Source: Actinokineospora terrae
GTDB taxonomy: Bacteria > Actinomycetota > Actinomycetes > Mycobacteriales > Pseudonocardiaceae
Reading direction: 5' to 3'
Assembly: GCF_900111175.1 (NCBI RefSeq)
Contig: NZ_FOGI01000001.1
Span: 310,001 to 374,000 of the forward strand
DNA: 64,000 bases
Shown: positions 48,224 to 55,813 of the stretch, piece after piece
How the letters are laid out: each line of letters opens with the position of its first letter
Numbering within the stretch: position 1 is the stretch's first letter
Position numbers and translations under genes: made by a program
The notes under the pieces: model-generated
Told to the model about the DNA's origin: nothing
What the model saw: only the letters and a program-made list of their open reading frames with translations
The model's database searches: none

Positions 48224-48459
48224 CGTGTCTCCTCGACCGCGACGCAAGCCAGCCTGTCTGGCCCGAACTTACCGGAATGCCAGGGGAATCGGCCACTCAC
48301 CTGCCGGGTGGTCACGCTTGTGGTGGGCCGTTCCGGTCGGTGCTTGCCCTGTCTCGCGCCCGGGATGACGGTCCGTGCCGCGACCGGGACGTGATCTCAC
48401 GGTCCGTGCTCGGCCCGTCCGGGAAATCGCGCTGGTTTCCGCCGCCGGGCTCGCCTAGG

Positions 48460-48478
48460 TTTGGTTAGGCAATCCTTA
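48460..48478 (+). promoter_or_regulatory. DtxR/IdeR-type iron box upstream of haem oxygenase
   Basis: TTTGGTTAGGCAATCCTTA matches the iron-box consensus TTAGGTTAGGCTAACCTAA at 15 of 19 positions. It ends 15 bp before the haem oxygenase ATG at 48494. Predicts iron-dependent repression by an IdeR/DtxR protein. Confidence 0.75.
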
Positions 48479-48493
48479 GCGGAATGGTGGGCT

Positions 48494-49138
48494 ATGACGG
48501 CGGTGGACGAGGGGTTCGCGGCTCGGCTGCGGGCGGGTACCCGGGACGAGCACGAGCGGGCCGAGCGGTCGGTGTTCGTCGAGGCGTTACTGGGCGGGGC
48601 CCTGGGGCGTGAGGCCTACGCCGGGCTGCTCGCGCAGAGCTACCTGTTCTACGACGTCCTCGAGGCGGCCGGTGAGTCGTGGCGGGGGGACCCGGTGATC
48701 GGCGGGTTCGTCATCGATGGGCTGTTGCGGCGGGATGTGCTCGCGCTGGACCTGGACTTCCTGCTCGGGCCCGGCTGGCGGGACGCGCTCGAGCCCCTGC
48801 CCGCCACGCAGTCCTATGTGGACCGGCTGGTCGAGGTCGGCTCCACCGATCGCGGCGCGTTCGTCGCGCACCACTACACGCGCTACCTCGGCGACCTCTC
48901 CGGCGGTCAGGTCGTCCGCCGCCGCATGCAGGAGATCTACGGGCTGACCGACGACGGCGTGCGGTTCTACGTCTTCGACCGGGTCACCAAGCCCAAGCCG
49001 TTCCGCGACCACTACCGGGCGTTGCTCGACGGGGCGCCGTGGCGTGATGACGAGCGCGAGTCGCTGGTGGCCGAGGCCAACCGGGCGTTCCAGCTCAACC
49101 GCGCGGTGTTCGACGATCTGGCCACTGTGTACTGCTGA
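48494..49138 (+). CDS. hmuO: Biliverdin-producing haem oxygenase
   Basis: 214 residues. Haem degradation releasing iron, CO and biliverdin. Seen: the proximal His in TRDEHERAE (H20) and the distal-helix signature YLGDLSGGQ, with HHYTRYL before it. The length is normal for bacterial HmuO. The ATG at 48494 is chosen over an upstream TTG because the iron box lies between them. It likely supplies iron from haem imported by the downstream hta/hmu system. Confidence 0.93.
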   Translation: MTAVDEGFAARLRAGTRDEHERAERSVFVEALLGGALGREAYAGLLAQSYLFYDVLEAAGESWRGDPVIGGFVIDGLLRRDVLALDLDFLLGPGWRDALEPLPATQSYVDRLVEVGSTDRGAFVAHHYTRYLGDLSGGQVVRRRMQEIYGLTDDGVRFYVFDRVTKPKPFRDHYRALLDGAPWRDDERESLVAEANRAFQLNRAVFDDLATVYC

Positions 49139-49159
49139 CCCGGCCGATAGTCCTTGCTT

Positions 49160-49190
49160 GACAAGGGGTTCCGCCACGGAACCCCTTGTC
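49160..49190 (+). terminator. Hairpin after haem oxygenase
   Basis: Arms 49160-49173 and 49177-49190 (GACAAGGGGTTCCG and its complement) pair perfectly over 14 bp with a CCA loop, 21 bp past the hmuO stop. It separates hmuO from the htaA operon. Confidence 0.88.
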
Positions 49191-49254
49191 CGCGCGCCCG
49201 GATTCCACACAGGACAGTGTGTCGGCCGTCGCTCTTGTCAAGCGTTGAACAATC

Positions 49255-49279
49255 TAGTTAGGCTAGCCTCGCCTAACTA
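49255..49279 (+). promoter_or_regulatory. Iron box/dyad upstream of htaA operon
   Basis: A perfect 9-bp inverted repeat (TAGTTAGGC, 7-nt spacer, GCCTAACTA). Its inner 19 bp (49258-49276) match the DtxR/IdeR consensus at 15 positions. TTGTCA at 49235-49240 and TAGGCT at 49259-49264 could form -35 and -10 with 18-bp spacing, so repressor and polymerase would compete. It lies 45 bp upstream of the htaA start. Confidence 0.8.
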
Positions 49280-49324
49280 CGACCGGGCTCGGGGGCGCGC
49301 GGTCCCGCGCAGGAGGAAACGCAC

Positions 49325-50644
49325 ATGGCAAGACCACACGCGGCCAGGGCGGTCGCCGTGGGCGCGGCGGCACTGCTCGCCGCCACCGTCCTCGGCGCCA
49401 CGCCCGCGGCCGCCGCCACCGCGACCGTCACCGACGCGACGTTCGTCTGGGGTCTGAGCGGGTACGCCCAGGTCGGCGTCTTCGGCCCGTGGAACATCAA
49501 GGACCTGACCGGGAACGCCGCGCTGCTCACCGGTTCGGTGTCGGGCGGCGCGCAGACCCAGTACGTCGTCGCCCCCGCTCCGGCCACCTCGATGCCGGTC
49601 TCCTCGCCGCAGAAGACGCCCAACGCGGTCAGGTTCACCGCGGGCACCGGCACCGTCGACCCGGCCACCGGCGCGGGCCGGTTGTCCTTCACCGGCAGCT
49701 ACACCGTCAACGCCTACCCGCCGCAGTTCAACGCCCCCAACGAGGTCTACGAGAACCCGGTCGTCACCGTGGCCGCTGACGGCTCCGGTTCGCTGACCGC
49801 GGAGTTCAGCCTCGGCGCGGGCATCGACGTGTCCGGCAACCCGACCCCGGCGCAGGACTTCGGCCGCCTCAGGCTGGTCACCTTCGACGCGGGCTCGCTC
49901 AGCGGCCTCACCGCCACCGGTTTCCGGGTCACCCCGGACTACCAGGGCACCGAGGTCACCGTGCCGGACGGCACCGCGCAGAACCGCACCTGCGCGGGCG
50001 GCCAGTGGGGTTCGTGGGCTCCGGAGTTCGTGACCACCGTGCCCGTCGCGGTCCGCCCGCACTTCTACTCGACCGGGTGCGGCGGCAGCCAGGACTACAA
50101 GCCCGCGCTGCCCTTCGACATCGGCTACACCGTGGCCACCACCCCGGACCCGCAGCCCTCCGCCACCGAGCAGGACGTCCGGGTGACCGTCCCGCAGGTG
50201 GTCCAGCCGGGCGAGTTCGTCTGGACGATCGACGGCACCAACGGCCTGGTCGACCTCGGCACCGCCGTGGCCGCCGGTGACCACTACCAGGCCACCGGGT
50301 CCATCAACCCGGTCCGGGTGACCGACACCCGCGCCGGTGCCCCCGCGTGGTCGGTGTCCGCGCAGGTCAGCGACTTCGCCGCGAACGGCACCTCGTTCGA
50401 CGGCAAGTACCTGGGCTGGACGCCGAAGGCCACCGAGAACACCGGCGGCGCGGTCGCCGGTGCCGCCGTGGCCCCGGGCTTCGACGACGGCTCCGGCCTC
50501 AAGCGGCCCGCGACGCTGGGCAGCGCGGCGCTCGACCACGCGAAGGGCTCGGTGCTGCTCGGCGCCGACCTGAGCCTGAAGGTCCCGGTGAGCGTGGGTT
50601 CGGGGACCTACGACGCCACCCTGACCCTCACCGCACTGAGCTAG
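49325..50644 (+). CDS. htaA: Secreted HtaA-type haem-binding protein
   Basis: 439 residues. A signal peptide (VAVGAAALLAATVLGATPAA) is followed by HtaA-like domains, one spanning about 40-215 (FVWGLSGYAQVGVFGPWNIKD and GTGTVDPATGAGRLSFTGSYTV) and a more divergent C-terminal beta domain (about 280-435). No membrane anchor is seen. HtaA proteins capture haem at the cell surface and pass it to HmuTUV. Downstream hmu genes support the role. Its promoter carries an iron box. Confidence 0.88.
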   Translation: MARPHAARAVAVGAAALLAATVLGATPAAAATATVTDATFVWGLSGYAQVGVFGPWNIKDLTGNAALLTGSVSGGAQTQYVVAPAPATSMPVSSPQKTPNAVRFTAGTGTVDPATGAGRLSFTGSYTVNAYPPQFNAPNEVYENPVVTVAADGSGSLTAEFSLGAGIDVSGNPTPAQDFGRLRLVTFDAGSLSGLTATGFRVTPDYQGTEVTVPDGTAQNRTCAGGQWGSWAPEFVTTVPVAVRPHFYSTGCGGSQDYKPALPFDIGYTVATTPDPQPSATEQDVRVTVPQVVQPGEFVWTIDGTNGLVDLGTAVAAGDHYQATGSINPVRVTDTRAGAPAWSVSAQVSDFAANGTSFDGKYLGWTPKATENTGGAVAGAAVAPGFDDGSGLKRPATLGSAALDHAKGSVLLGADLSLKVPVSVGSGTYDATLTLTALS

Positions 50645-50650
50645 TCACCC

Positions 50651-50689
50651 CGGTTGTGGGCACCGTCGCCGCCGCGGTGCCCACAACCG
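50651..50689 (+). terminator. Hairpin in the htaA-DUF916-like gap
   Basis: Arms 50651-50665 and 50675-50689 (CGGTTGTGGGCACCG and its complement), a perfect 15 bp with a 9-nt loop, between htaA and the next gene of the operon. It may attenuate the downstream transcript, giving more htaA than transporter. Confidence 0.75.
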
Positions 50690-50713
50690 CCCTCCCCGGA
50701 CTGGATCCCCACC

Positions 50714-51700
50714 ATGACCCGCATCCTCGCCGCGGTCACCGCCGCGGTCCTGCTCGCCCTGGGACTGCCCGGCCTGGCCGCCGCGCAGAACGTCACCTGG
50801 GGTGTGCGTCCCGCCGACTCCGCCCTCGGCGCGAACCGGCCCAACTTCGCCTACTCCGTCGCGCCCGGCGCCGCGTTGTCGGACGCGCTGCTGGTGAGCA
50901 ACCACGAGCAGCGCGCGCTGACCTTCGCCGTGTACGCCGCCGACGCCTTCACGACCTCGTCCGGGCAGCTCGACCTCAAGCCCGCCAACGACACCTCCAC
51001 CGGCGCGGGCACCTGGGTGCGGTTCGACACGCCCACGGTGACCGTCCCAGCAGGACAGACGGTCACCGTCCCGTTCACCGTCGCGGTCCCCGCCACCGCC
51101 ACTCCCGGCGACCACAGCGGTGGTGTCGTCACCTCGCTGCGCGTCGAGTCCGGCTCCGGCATCACCGTCGACCGGCGCCTCGGTGCCCGCATGCACCTGC
51201 GCGTGGCCGGGACGCTCACGCCCGCCGTCGAGGTCCGCGGCCTGGAGGTCGAGTACGACGGCACGCCGAACCCGGTGGGCAAGGGCACGACCAGCGTCAG
51301 CTACACCGTCGCCAACACCGGCAACACCCGCGTCGCCGCCACCCACACCGTGCGCCTCGACGGCCTGTTCGGCTGGTTCGGCACCGACGCGGCCGTCGAG
51401 CCGATCCCGGAGCTGCTGCCGGGGGAGAGCGTCACCCGCAAGCTGAGCGTGGGGTTCGTGCCCGCCGGTCGGGTGACCGCCGCGGTCGCCGTGACGGCCT
51501 CGGTTCCCGGTGGCGCACCGTTGCCGCAGGTGACCGCGACTGACGGGGCGTTGGCGCTTCCCTGGGCCGTCGCCGTGTGCCTGCTGCTCGTTGTGTGCTT
51601 GCTGCTCGCGTTGCGCGCCAGGGCCAAGGCCCGGGCAGCGGGGGAGCAGAAGCGCATCAAGGCCGCCGTCGCCGCAGCGTTGCAGGAGCGTGAGGCTTGA
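50714..51700 (+). CDS. DUF916-like membrane-anchored surface protein
   Basis: 328 residues. Signal peptide MTRILAAVTAAVLLALGLPG; two Ig-like domains (about 30-145 and 150-280) with NVTWGVRPADSALGANRPNF and GDHSGGVVTSLRVESGSGITV, as in WxL-interacting/DUF916 proteins; one C-terminal transmembrane helix (AVAVCLLLVVCLLLALRA) and a basic cytosolic tail. Here it lies between htaA and hmuT, so a haem-relay or surface-scaffold role is possible. The stop overlaps the hmuT ATG by one base. Confidence 0.75.
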   Translation: MTRILAAVTAAVLLALGLPGLAAAQNVTWGVRPADSALGANRPNFAYSVAPGAALSDALLVSNHEQRALTFAVYAADAFTTSSGQLDLKPANDTSTGAGTWVRFDTPTVTVPAGQTVTVPFTVAVPATATPGDHSGGVVTSLRVESGSGITVDRRLGARMHLRVAGTLTPAVEVRGLEVEYDGTPNPVGKGTTSVSYTVANTGNTRVAATHTVRLDGLFGWFGTDAAVEPIPELLPGESVTRKLSVGFVPAGRVTAAVAVTASVPGGAPLPQVTATDGALALPWAVAVCLLLVVCLLLALRARAKARAAGEQKRIKAAVAAALQEREA

Positions 51701-52737
51701 TGCGGGTCCTGCTGCTCCTCGCGCTGCTCGTGCTGACGGGGTGCTCGTCCCCGCCCGGCGGCGCGGGACACGTCCCCGCCCAGGCCGGGGAACGCCCGCC
51801 GCTGTCCGCGCTGACGGCATTGCCCGACCCGCGGTCGTACCAGGGTCCGACGACGGCCTTGGTGGCGCACAACGACATCGTGCCGGTCGACACCCCGACG
51901 CCGCGGTTGCCGGTGACCGTCACCGACTTCCAGGACACCTCGGTCACCGTCACCGACGCGAGCCGCGTCCTGGCGCTGGACGTGTCCGGAACCCTGGCCG
52001 CGACCGTGTTCGGGCTCGGGTTGGGCAGCCGGGTGGTCGGTCGGGACATCTCGACCGGGTTCCCCGCCGCGAAAGATCTACCGCTGGTGACGGTCAACGG
52101 GCACCAGCTCAACGCCGAGGCCATCCTGCGCCTGCGGCCGTCCGTGGTGCTCACCGACACGACCCTCGGCCCGTGGGACGCGGTCCTGCAGCTGCGCGAC
52201 GCCGGGGTGCCGGTCGTCGTGGTGGATCCCAAGCGCGCCATGGACACCAACGTCCCGATCGTCCGCGCGGTCGCCACCGCCCTGGGCGTGCCTGAGGCGG
52301 GTGAGTTGCTGGCCAGGCGCATGGAGTCCGAGATCGCCGACACCGTCGCCCAGATCAAGCGCCTCGCCCCGGCCGACCCCGCCCGCAAGCCGCGCGTCGT
52401 GTTCCTCTACCTGCGCGGCCAGGCGGGCGTCTACTACCTGTTCGGCAAGGGCTCCGGCGCCGACTCCCTCATCCAGGCCCTCGGCGCGGTCGACGTCGCC
52501 ACCGAGGCGGGCATCGACGGCATGCGCCCGATCAACCCCGAGGCGCTGGCCAAGGCCAGACCCGACGTCATCCTGATGATGACCAACGGCCTCGCCTCGG
52601 TCGGCGGCGTCGAGGGCGCCCTGACCGCCCCCGGGTCGCCCAGACCCCGGCCGCGAGCAACCGCCGCTTCGTCGACATGGCCGACTCCGTCGTCCTCGGC
52701 TTCGGCCCCCAGACCGCCGCCGTCCTCGACGGCCTGA
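51700..52737 (+). CDS. hmuT: Haem ABC transporter substrate-binding lipoprotein, 3'-end frameshift
   Basis: The uninterrupted frame gives 345 residues: a lipobox (LVLTGCSS), then a periplasmic-binding fold typical of HmuT (VTVTDASRVLALDVSGTLAATVFGLGLGSRVVGRD and RPSVVLTDTTLGPWDAV). From about 52633 the frame becomes Pro/Ser/Arg-rich junk. The shifted frame instead reads VAQTPAASNRRFVDMADSVV, then LGFGPQTAAVLDGL and TRALYAP, and stops at 52760, exactly overlapping the hmuU GTG. The original gene thus ran to 52760 and has lost one base near a GGG run. Either a genuine mutation or an assembly error. Confidence 0.85.
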   Translation: MRVLLLLALLVLTGCSSPPGGAGHVPAQAGERPPLSALTALPDPRSYQGPTTALVAHNDIVPVDTPTPRLPVTVTDFQDTSVTVTDASRVLALDVSGTLAATVFGLGLGSRVVGRDISTGFPAAKDLPLVTVNGHQLNAEAILRLRPSVVLTDTTLGPWDAVLQLRDAGVPVVVVDPKRAMDTNVPIVRAVATALGVPEAGELLARRMESEIADTVAQIKRLAPADPARKPRVVFLYLRGQAGVYYLFGKGSGADSLIQALGAVDVATEAGIDGMRPINPEALAKARPDVILMMTNGLASVGGVEGALTAPGSPRPRPRATAASSTWPTPSSSASAPRPPPSSTA

Positions 52738-52756
52738 CCCGGGCGCTGTACGCGCC

Positions 52757-53776
52757 GTGACCGCGCGGACGAGGGTCGTGGTGCTGTTCGCGGTGCTGGT
52801 GACCGCGCTGGTGGTGGTGTCCGTGGTGTCCGCCGGGGCCGGTCAGTACGGGCTGCCGGTGTCGGACGTGGTGCGCGCGCTGCTGGACAAGCCGCTGGCC
52901 GACCCGTTCGCCGAGGGCGCGCTGTGGGCGGTGCGGTTCCCGCGGGTGGTGATGTCGCTGCTGGTGGGCGCCGTGCTGGGGGTGTGCGGGGCGTTGATGC
53001 AGGGCAGCTTCGGCAACCCGCTGGCCGAGCCGGGCGTGGTGGGGGTGTCGTCGGGCGCGGCGGTGGGGGCGTGCCTGTCGATCGTGTTCGGGTGGACGTT
53101 CCTGGGGGCGTTCACGGTGCCGGGCCTGGCGTTCGCGGCGGGGCTGGTCACGACGTTCTCGGTGTACGCCCTGTCCCGGTCCTCGGGGCGGACCGGGACG
53201 GTGTCGATGATCCTGACCGGGGTCGCGGTGAACGCGGTCGCGGGGGCGGTGGTGGCGCTGCTGATGTTCATCGGCGACCAGGCCGCGCGGGAGCAGATCG
53301 TGTTCTGGCAGCTGGGATCGGTGGCGGGGGCGCGCTGGTCGTACGTGTGGGTCGCGCTGCCGCTGGTGGCGATCACAGCCCTGGCGTCACTGGTGGTGGC
53401 CCGCCGCCTGGACCTGCTGTCCCTCGGCGACCGCCAAGCCCGCCACCTGGGCGTGGACGTCGAACGCCTGCGCCTCGTGGTGATCTGCGCGGTAGCCATC
53501 GGCGTCTCGGCAGCGGTGTCCTACGCCGGGATCATCTCCTTCGTCGGCCTGGTCGTCCCCCACCTGGTGCGGATGGTGGTGGGACCAGGCCACCGGGTCC
53601 TGGTACCCGCCAGCCTCCTCGGCGGCGCCGTCCTCCTCGCCGCCGCGGATCTACTGGCGAGGACGGCGGTGCGGTACGCGGACCTCCCGATCGGAATGGT
53701 CACCGCCCTGATCGGTGGCCCGTTCTTCTTCTGGCTGCTGCGCCGCAATCGCACCAAGGCGGGGGGTTGGGCGTGA
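52757..53776 (+). CDS. hmuU: Haem ABC transporter permease (FecCD family)
   Basis: 339 residues with about 9-10 transmembrane helices. FecCD signatures: RFPRVVMSLLVGAVLGVCGALMQGSFGNPLAEPGVVGVSSGA, VSYAGIISFVGLVVPHLVRM and the C-terminal GPFFFWLLRR. It forms the inner-membrane pore for haem with HmuV. The GTG start overlaps the intact hmuT stop (GTGA). The last residues are copied in the direct repeat before hmuV. Confidence 0.93.
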   Translation: MTARTRVVVLFAVLVTALVVVSVVSAGAGQYGLPVSDVVRALLDKPLADPFAEGALWAVRFPRVVMSLLVGAVLGVCGALMQGSFGNPLAEPGVVGVSSGAAVGACLSIVFGWTFLGAFTVPGLAFAAGLVTTFSVYALSRSSGRTGTVSMILTGVAVNAVAGAVVALLMFIGDQAAREQIVFWQLGSVAGARWSYVWVALPLVAITALASLVVARRLDLLSLGDRQARHLGVDVERLRLVVICAVAIGVSAAVSYAGIISFVGLVVPHLVRMVVGPGHRVLVPASLLGGAVLLAAADLLARTAVRYADLPIGMVTALIGGPFFFWLLRRNRTKAGGWA

Positions 53777-54004
53777 TCGCTGGTGCTGGGCGGCTGAGCG
53801 GAGTCGATCGAGGATCGTCGGGTGCGATCGCCACCGGATGGCTTGGTGTGTGGCGGTTGGTGGGCAATGGTGCCTCGCTGCTGTCGCGACGACACAGCGT
53901 TGTCGGCGTCGGTGGTTCCGTTGCGGTACTGGGGCTGATCGGCGGGGTGTCATCTTCGTTGCCGCGCCGCAATCGCACTAAGGCGGGGGGTTGGGCGTGA
54001 TCGC
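53740..54004 (+). repeat. 41-bp direct repeats flanking a 224-bp segment between hmuU and hmuV
   Basis: Copies at 53740-53780 and 53964-54004 differ at one base. Each contains the hmuU end (RRNRTKAGGWA), its stop and GTGATCGC. A degenerate extension to the left (LIGGPFFF in copy 1, LIGGVSSS in copy 2, offset 227 bp) keeps the reading frame, so copy 2 appears to be a duplicated hmuU 3' end. The segment separates two normally overlapping genes. Confidence 0.9.
53773..54000 (+). CDS. 75-residue mini-ORF bridging hmuU and hmuV
   Basis: GTG at 53773 overlaps the hmuU stop (GTGA), and its own stop overlaps the hmuV GTG in the same way. The product begins VIAGAGRL, has a weakly hydrophobic middle (VVGVGGSVAVLGLIGGV) and ends RRNRTKAGGWA, the same tail as HmuU. 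It probably arose from a tandem duplication with subsequent drift. Whether it is translated for itself or only preserves coupling is unknown. Confidence 0.35.
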   Translation: MIAGAGRLSGVDRGSSGAIATGWLGVWRLVGNGASLLSRRHSVVGVGGSVAVLGLIGGVSSSLPRRNRTKAGGWA

Positions 54005-54776
54005 GGCGGTGGGGGTGAGTGTGCGGGTGGGGGGTGCGTTGTTGGTGGATGACGTGTCCTTGGAGTTGGGGGTGGGGGAGGTGTTGGTGTTGGTCGGGCC
54101 GAATGGGGCGGGGAAGTCGACGTTGTTGGGGGCGTTGGCGGGGGATGTGGCGGTCGCGGGTGGGGAGGCGGTGTTGGACGGCAGGGGGGTGGGGCAGTGG
54201 CGGGCCGTGGAGGCGGCGCGGCGGCGGGGGGTGTTGGTGCAGCAGAACTCGGTGTCGTTCCCGTTCGACGTGCGGGCGGTCGTGGAGATGGGGCGGGCGC
54301 CCTGGCGTGGCACCGACGCGGAGGATGAGGACGAGGTCGCCGTCGCGAGTGCGTTGGCGGACACCGGGGTCGAGCACCTGGCCGACCGCGCGTACCCGAC
54401 GTTGTCCGGTGGTGAGCAGGCCAGGGTGGCGCTCGCCCGGGTCCTCGCGCAGCGCACGCCCGTCATCCTGCTCGACGAACCCACCGCCGCCCTGGACGTC
54501 CAGCACCAGGAACTGGTGTTGTCGCTGGCCCACCGGCACGCCGGGAACGGCGGTGGCGTGCTCGTCGTCCTGCACGACCTGAGCCTCGCCGCCGCCCACG
54601 CCGACCGCGTGGCCGTGCTCGACCGCGGGAAGCTCGTCGCCATCGGGCCGCCCGCCGAGGTCTGCACCGCCGACCTGCTCAGCGCCGTCTACCGGCATCC
54701 CGTCGAGGTCTTCCCGCACCCGCGCACCGGCGCCCCCGTCGTGCTGCCCGTGCGATCCCGAGAGGAGCAACCGTGA
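53997..54776 (+). CDS. hmuV: Haem ABC transporter ATP-binding protein
   Basis: 259 residues from the GTG at 53997. Walker A GPNGAGKST, Q-loop LVQQN, signature LSGGEQARVALARVLAQ, Walker B VILLDEP and H-loop VLHDLSLA. HmuV/BtuD-like ATPase powering HmuU. The first 200 bp have an unusual T/G-rich codon choice (TTG, GTG, GGG) unlike neighbours. Its start overlaps the mini-ORF stop and its end overlaps the next gene by 4 bp. Confidence 0.93.
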   Translation: MIAAVGVSVRVGGALLVDDVSLELGVGEVLVLVGPNGAGKSTLLGALAGDVAVAGGEAVLDGRGVGQWRAVEAARRRGVLVQQNSVSFPFDVRAVVEMGRAPWRGTDAEDEDEVAVASALADTGVEHLADRAYPTLSGGEQARVALARVLAQRTPVILLDEPTAALDVQHQELVLSLAHRHAGNGGGVLVVLHDLSLAAAHADRVAVLDRGKLVAIGPPAEVCTADLLSAVYRHPVEVFPHPRTGAPVVLPVRSREEQP

Positions 54777-55813
54777 CCTTCAGGACGCTCGCAGTAGCGG
54801 CCGCCGCCCTGGTCGCCGCCGCACTACTGCCTGCAACGGCGGCAGCCACTGCCCGCGTGAGCCTTTCAGTGTCCACAGCGGACCCCGATTACGCCACACC
54901 CGTAGAGGTACGCGGCACCGGTTTCCAGTCCGTCCCCAAGGCGCACGGCGGGATCTACGTCCTGTTCGGCTGGGTGGACGGCGGGACGTGGCAACCGAGC
55001 AAGGGCGGCGCCGCCGGGTCGACCTACCGGTACGTGCAGGACAGCGAGGCCAAGAACAACAACGGCTTCCAGCGGTTCGTGTCCTTCCCCGGCAGCGACA
55101 CCGCGGCCAGCGCGAACGGCGGGGTCGTCGCCCCCGACGGCTCCTGGAGCGTCCGGATGATCATCCCCGGTGCCCGGTTCAAGGCCGTCGACCGGTCCGG
55201 GAACACCACCGAGGTCGACTGCGCGCGGGTGACCTGCGGCGTCATCACCATCGGTGCCCACGGCGTGGTCAACCCGACCAACGAGACCTTCACCCCCGTC
55301 CGCTTCGCCGCCCCCACCGCCGGTCAACCCCCGGCCACGCCGACCGGCGCCCCGAGCACCAACGCGGTACCCGGCACCGCCGCCCCGCTGCCCGCCCGGT
55401 CCGCCACCCTCTCGGCCGCCGCCGGGGTCGTCGCCGCCGGTGCCACCGTCGCGGTCACCGGCTCCGGGTTCGCCGCCGACGAGCAGGTCACCGTCGTGCT
55501 GCGGTCCGACCCGCTGTTCCTGGCCCCGGCCAAGGCCGACGCCGCAGGCGCGGTCTCCTACCAGGCCGCGATCCCCGCCGACGTCCCCGCCGGCGCCCAC
55601 ACCCTCGAGTTCACCGGCGCGAAGTCGGGCGCGGTCGGCACGGTTCCGCTGACGGTGTCCGCCGCCGTTCCCCCTGCCGCGGCCCAACCCGTGCAGCCAG
55701 CAAGTTCGACTGACGGGCTGGGTTGGTGGCCCATCGCGGCCGCCCTAGGTGCCGTCGCGTTGGTGGTTGTAGTGATTGCTTTGCTGCGCAAGCGAAAGAA
55801 GGTCGAGGCATGA
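54773..55813 (+). CDS. Haem-uptake cluster surface protein with Ig-like domains and C-terminal membrane anchor
   Basis: 346 residues from GTG. A signal peptide (AVAAAALVAAALLPATAAA) leads to two Ig-like domains, the first (VSLSVSTADPDYATPVEV, GTGFQSVPKAHGGIYVLFGW) related to the NEAT-free surface proteins of hta clusters and the second an IPT-like fold (ATVAVTGSGFAADEQVTVVL). A Pro-rich linker, then one transmembrane helix and the basic tail LRKRKKVEA. No sortase motif seen. Coupled to htaA2 by a 4-bp overlap. It likely presents or relays haem. Confidence 0.75.
   Translation: MTFRTLAVAAAALVAAALLPATAAATARVSLSVSTADPDYATPVEVRGTGFQSVPKAHGGIYVLFGWVDGGTWQPSKGGAAGSTYRYVQDSEAKNNNGFQRFVSFPGSDTAASANGGVVAPDGSWSVRMIIPGARFKAVDRSGNTTEVDCARVTCGVITIGAHGVVNPTNETFTPVRFAAPTAGQPPATPTGAPSTNAVPGTAAPLPARSATLSAAAGVVAAGATVAVTGSGFAADEQVTVVLRSDPLFLAPAKADAAGAVSYQAAIPADVPAGAHTLEFTGAKSGAVGTVPLTVSAAVPPAAAQPVQPASSTDGLGWWPIAAALGAVALVVVVIALLRKRKKVEA

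Noticed and set aside
52600..52760. Programmed frameshift in hmuT
   Set aside because: No slippery heptamer or downstream stimulatory structure is obvious; a single-base loss (or error) explains it better.
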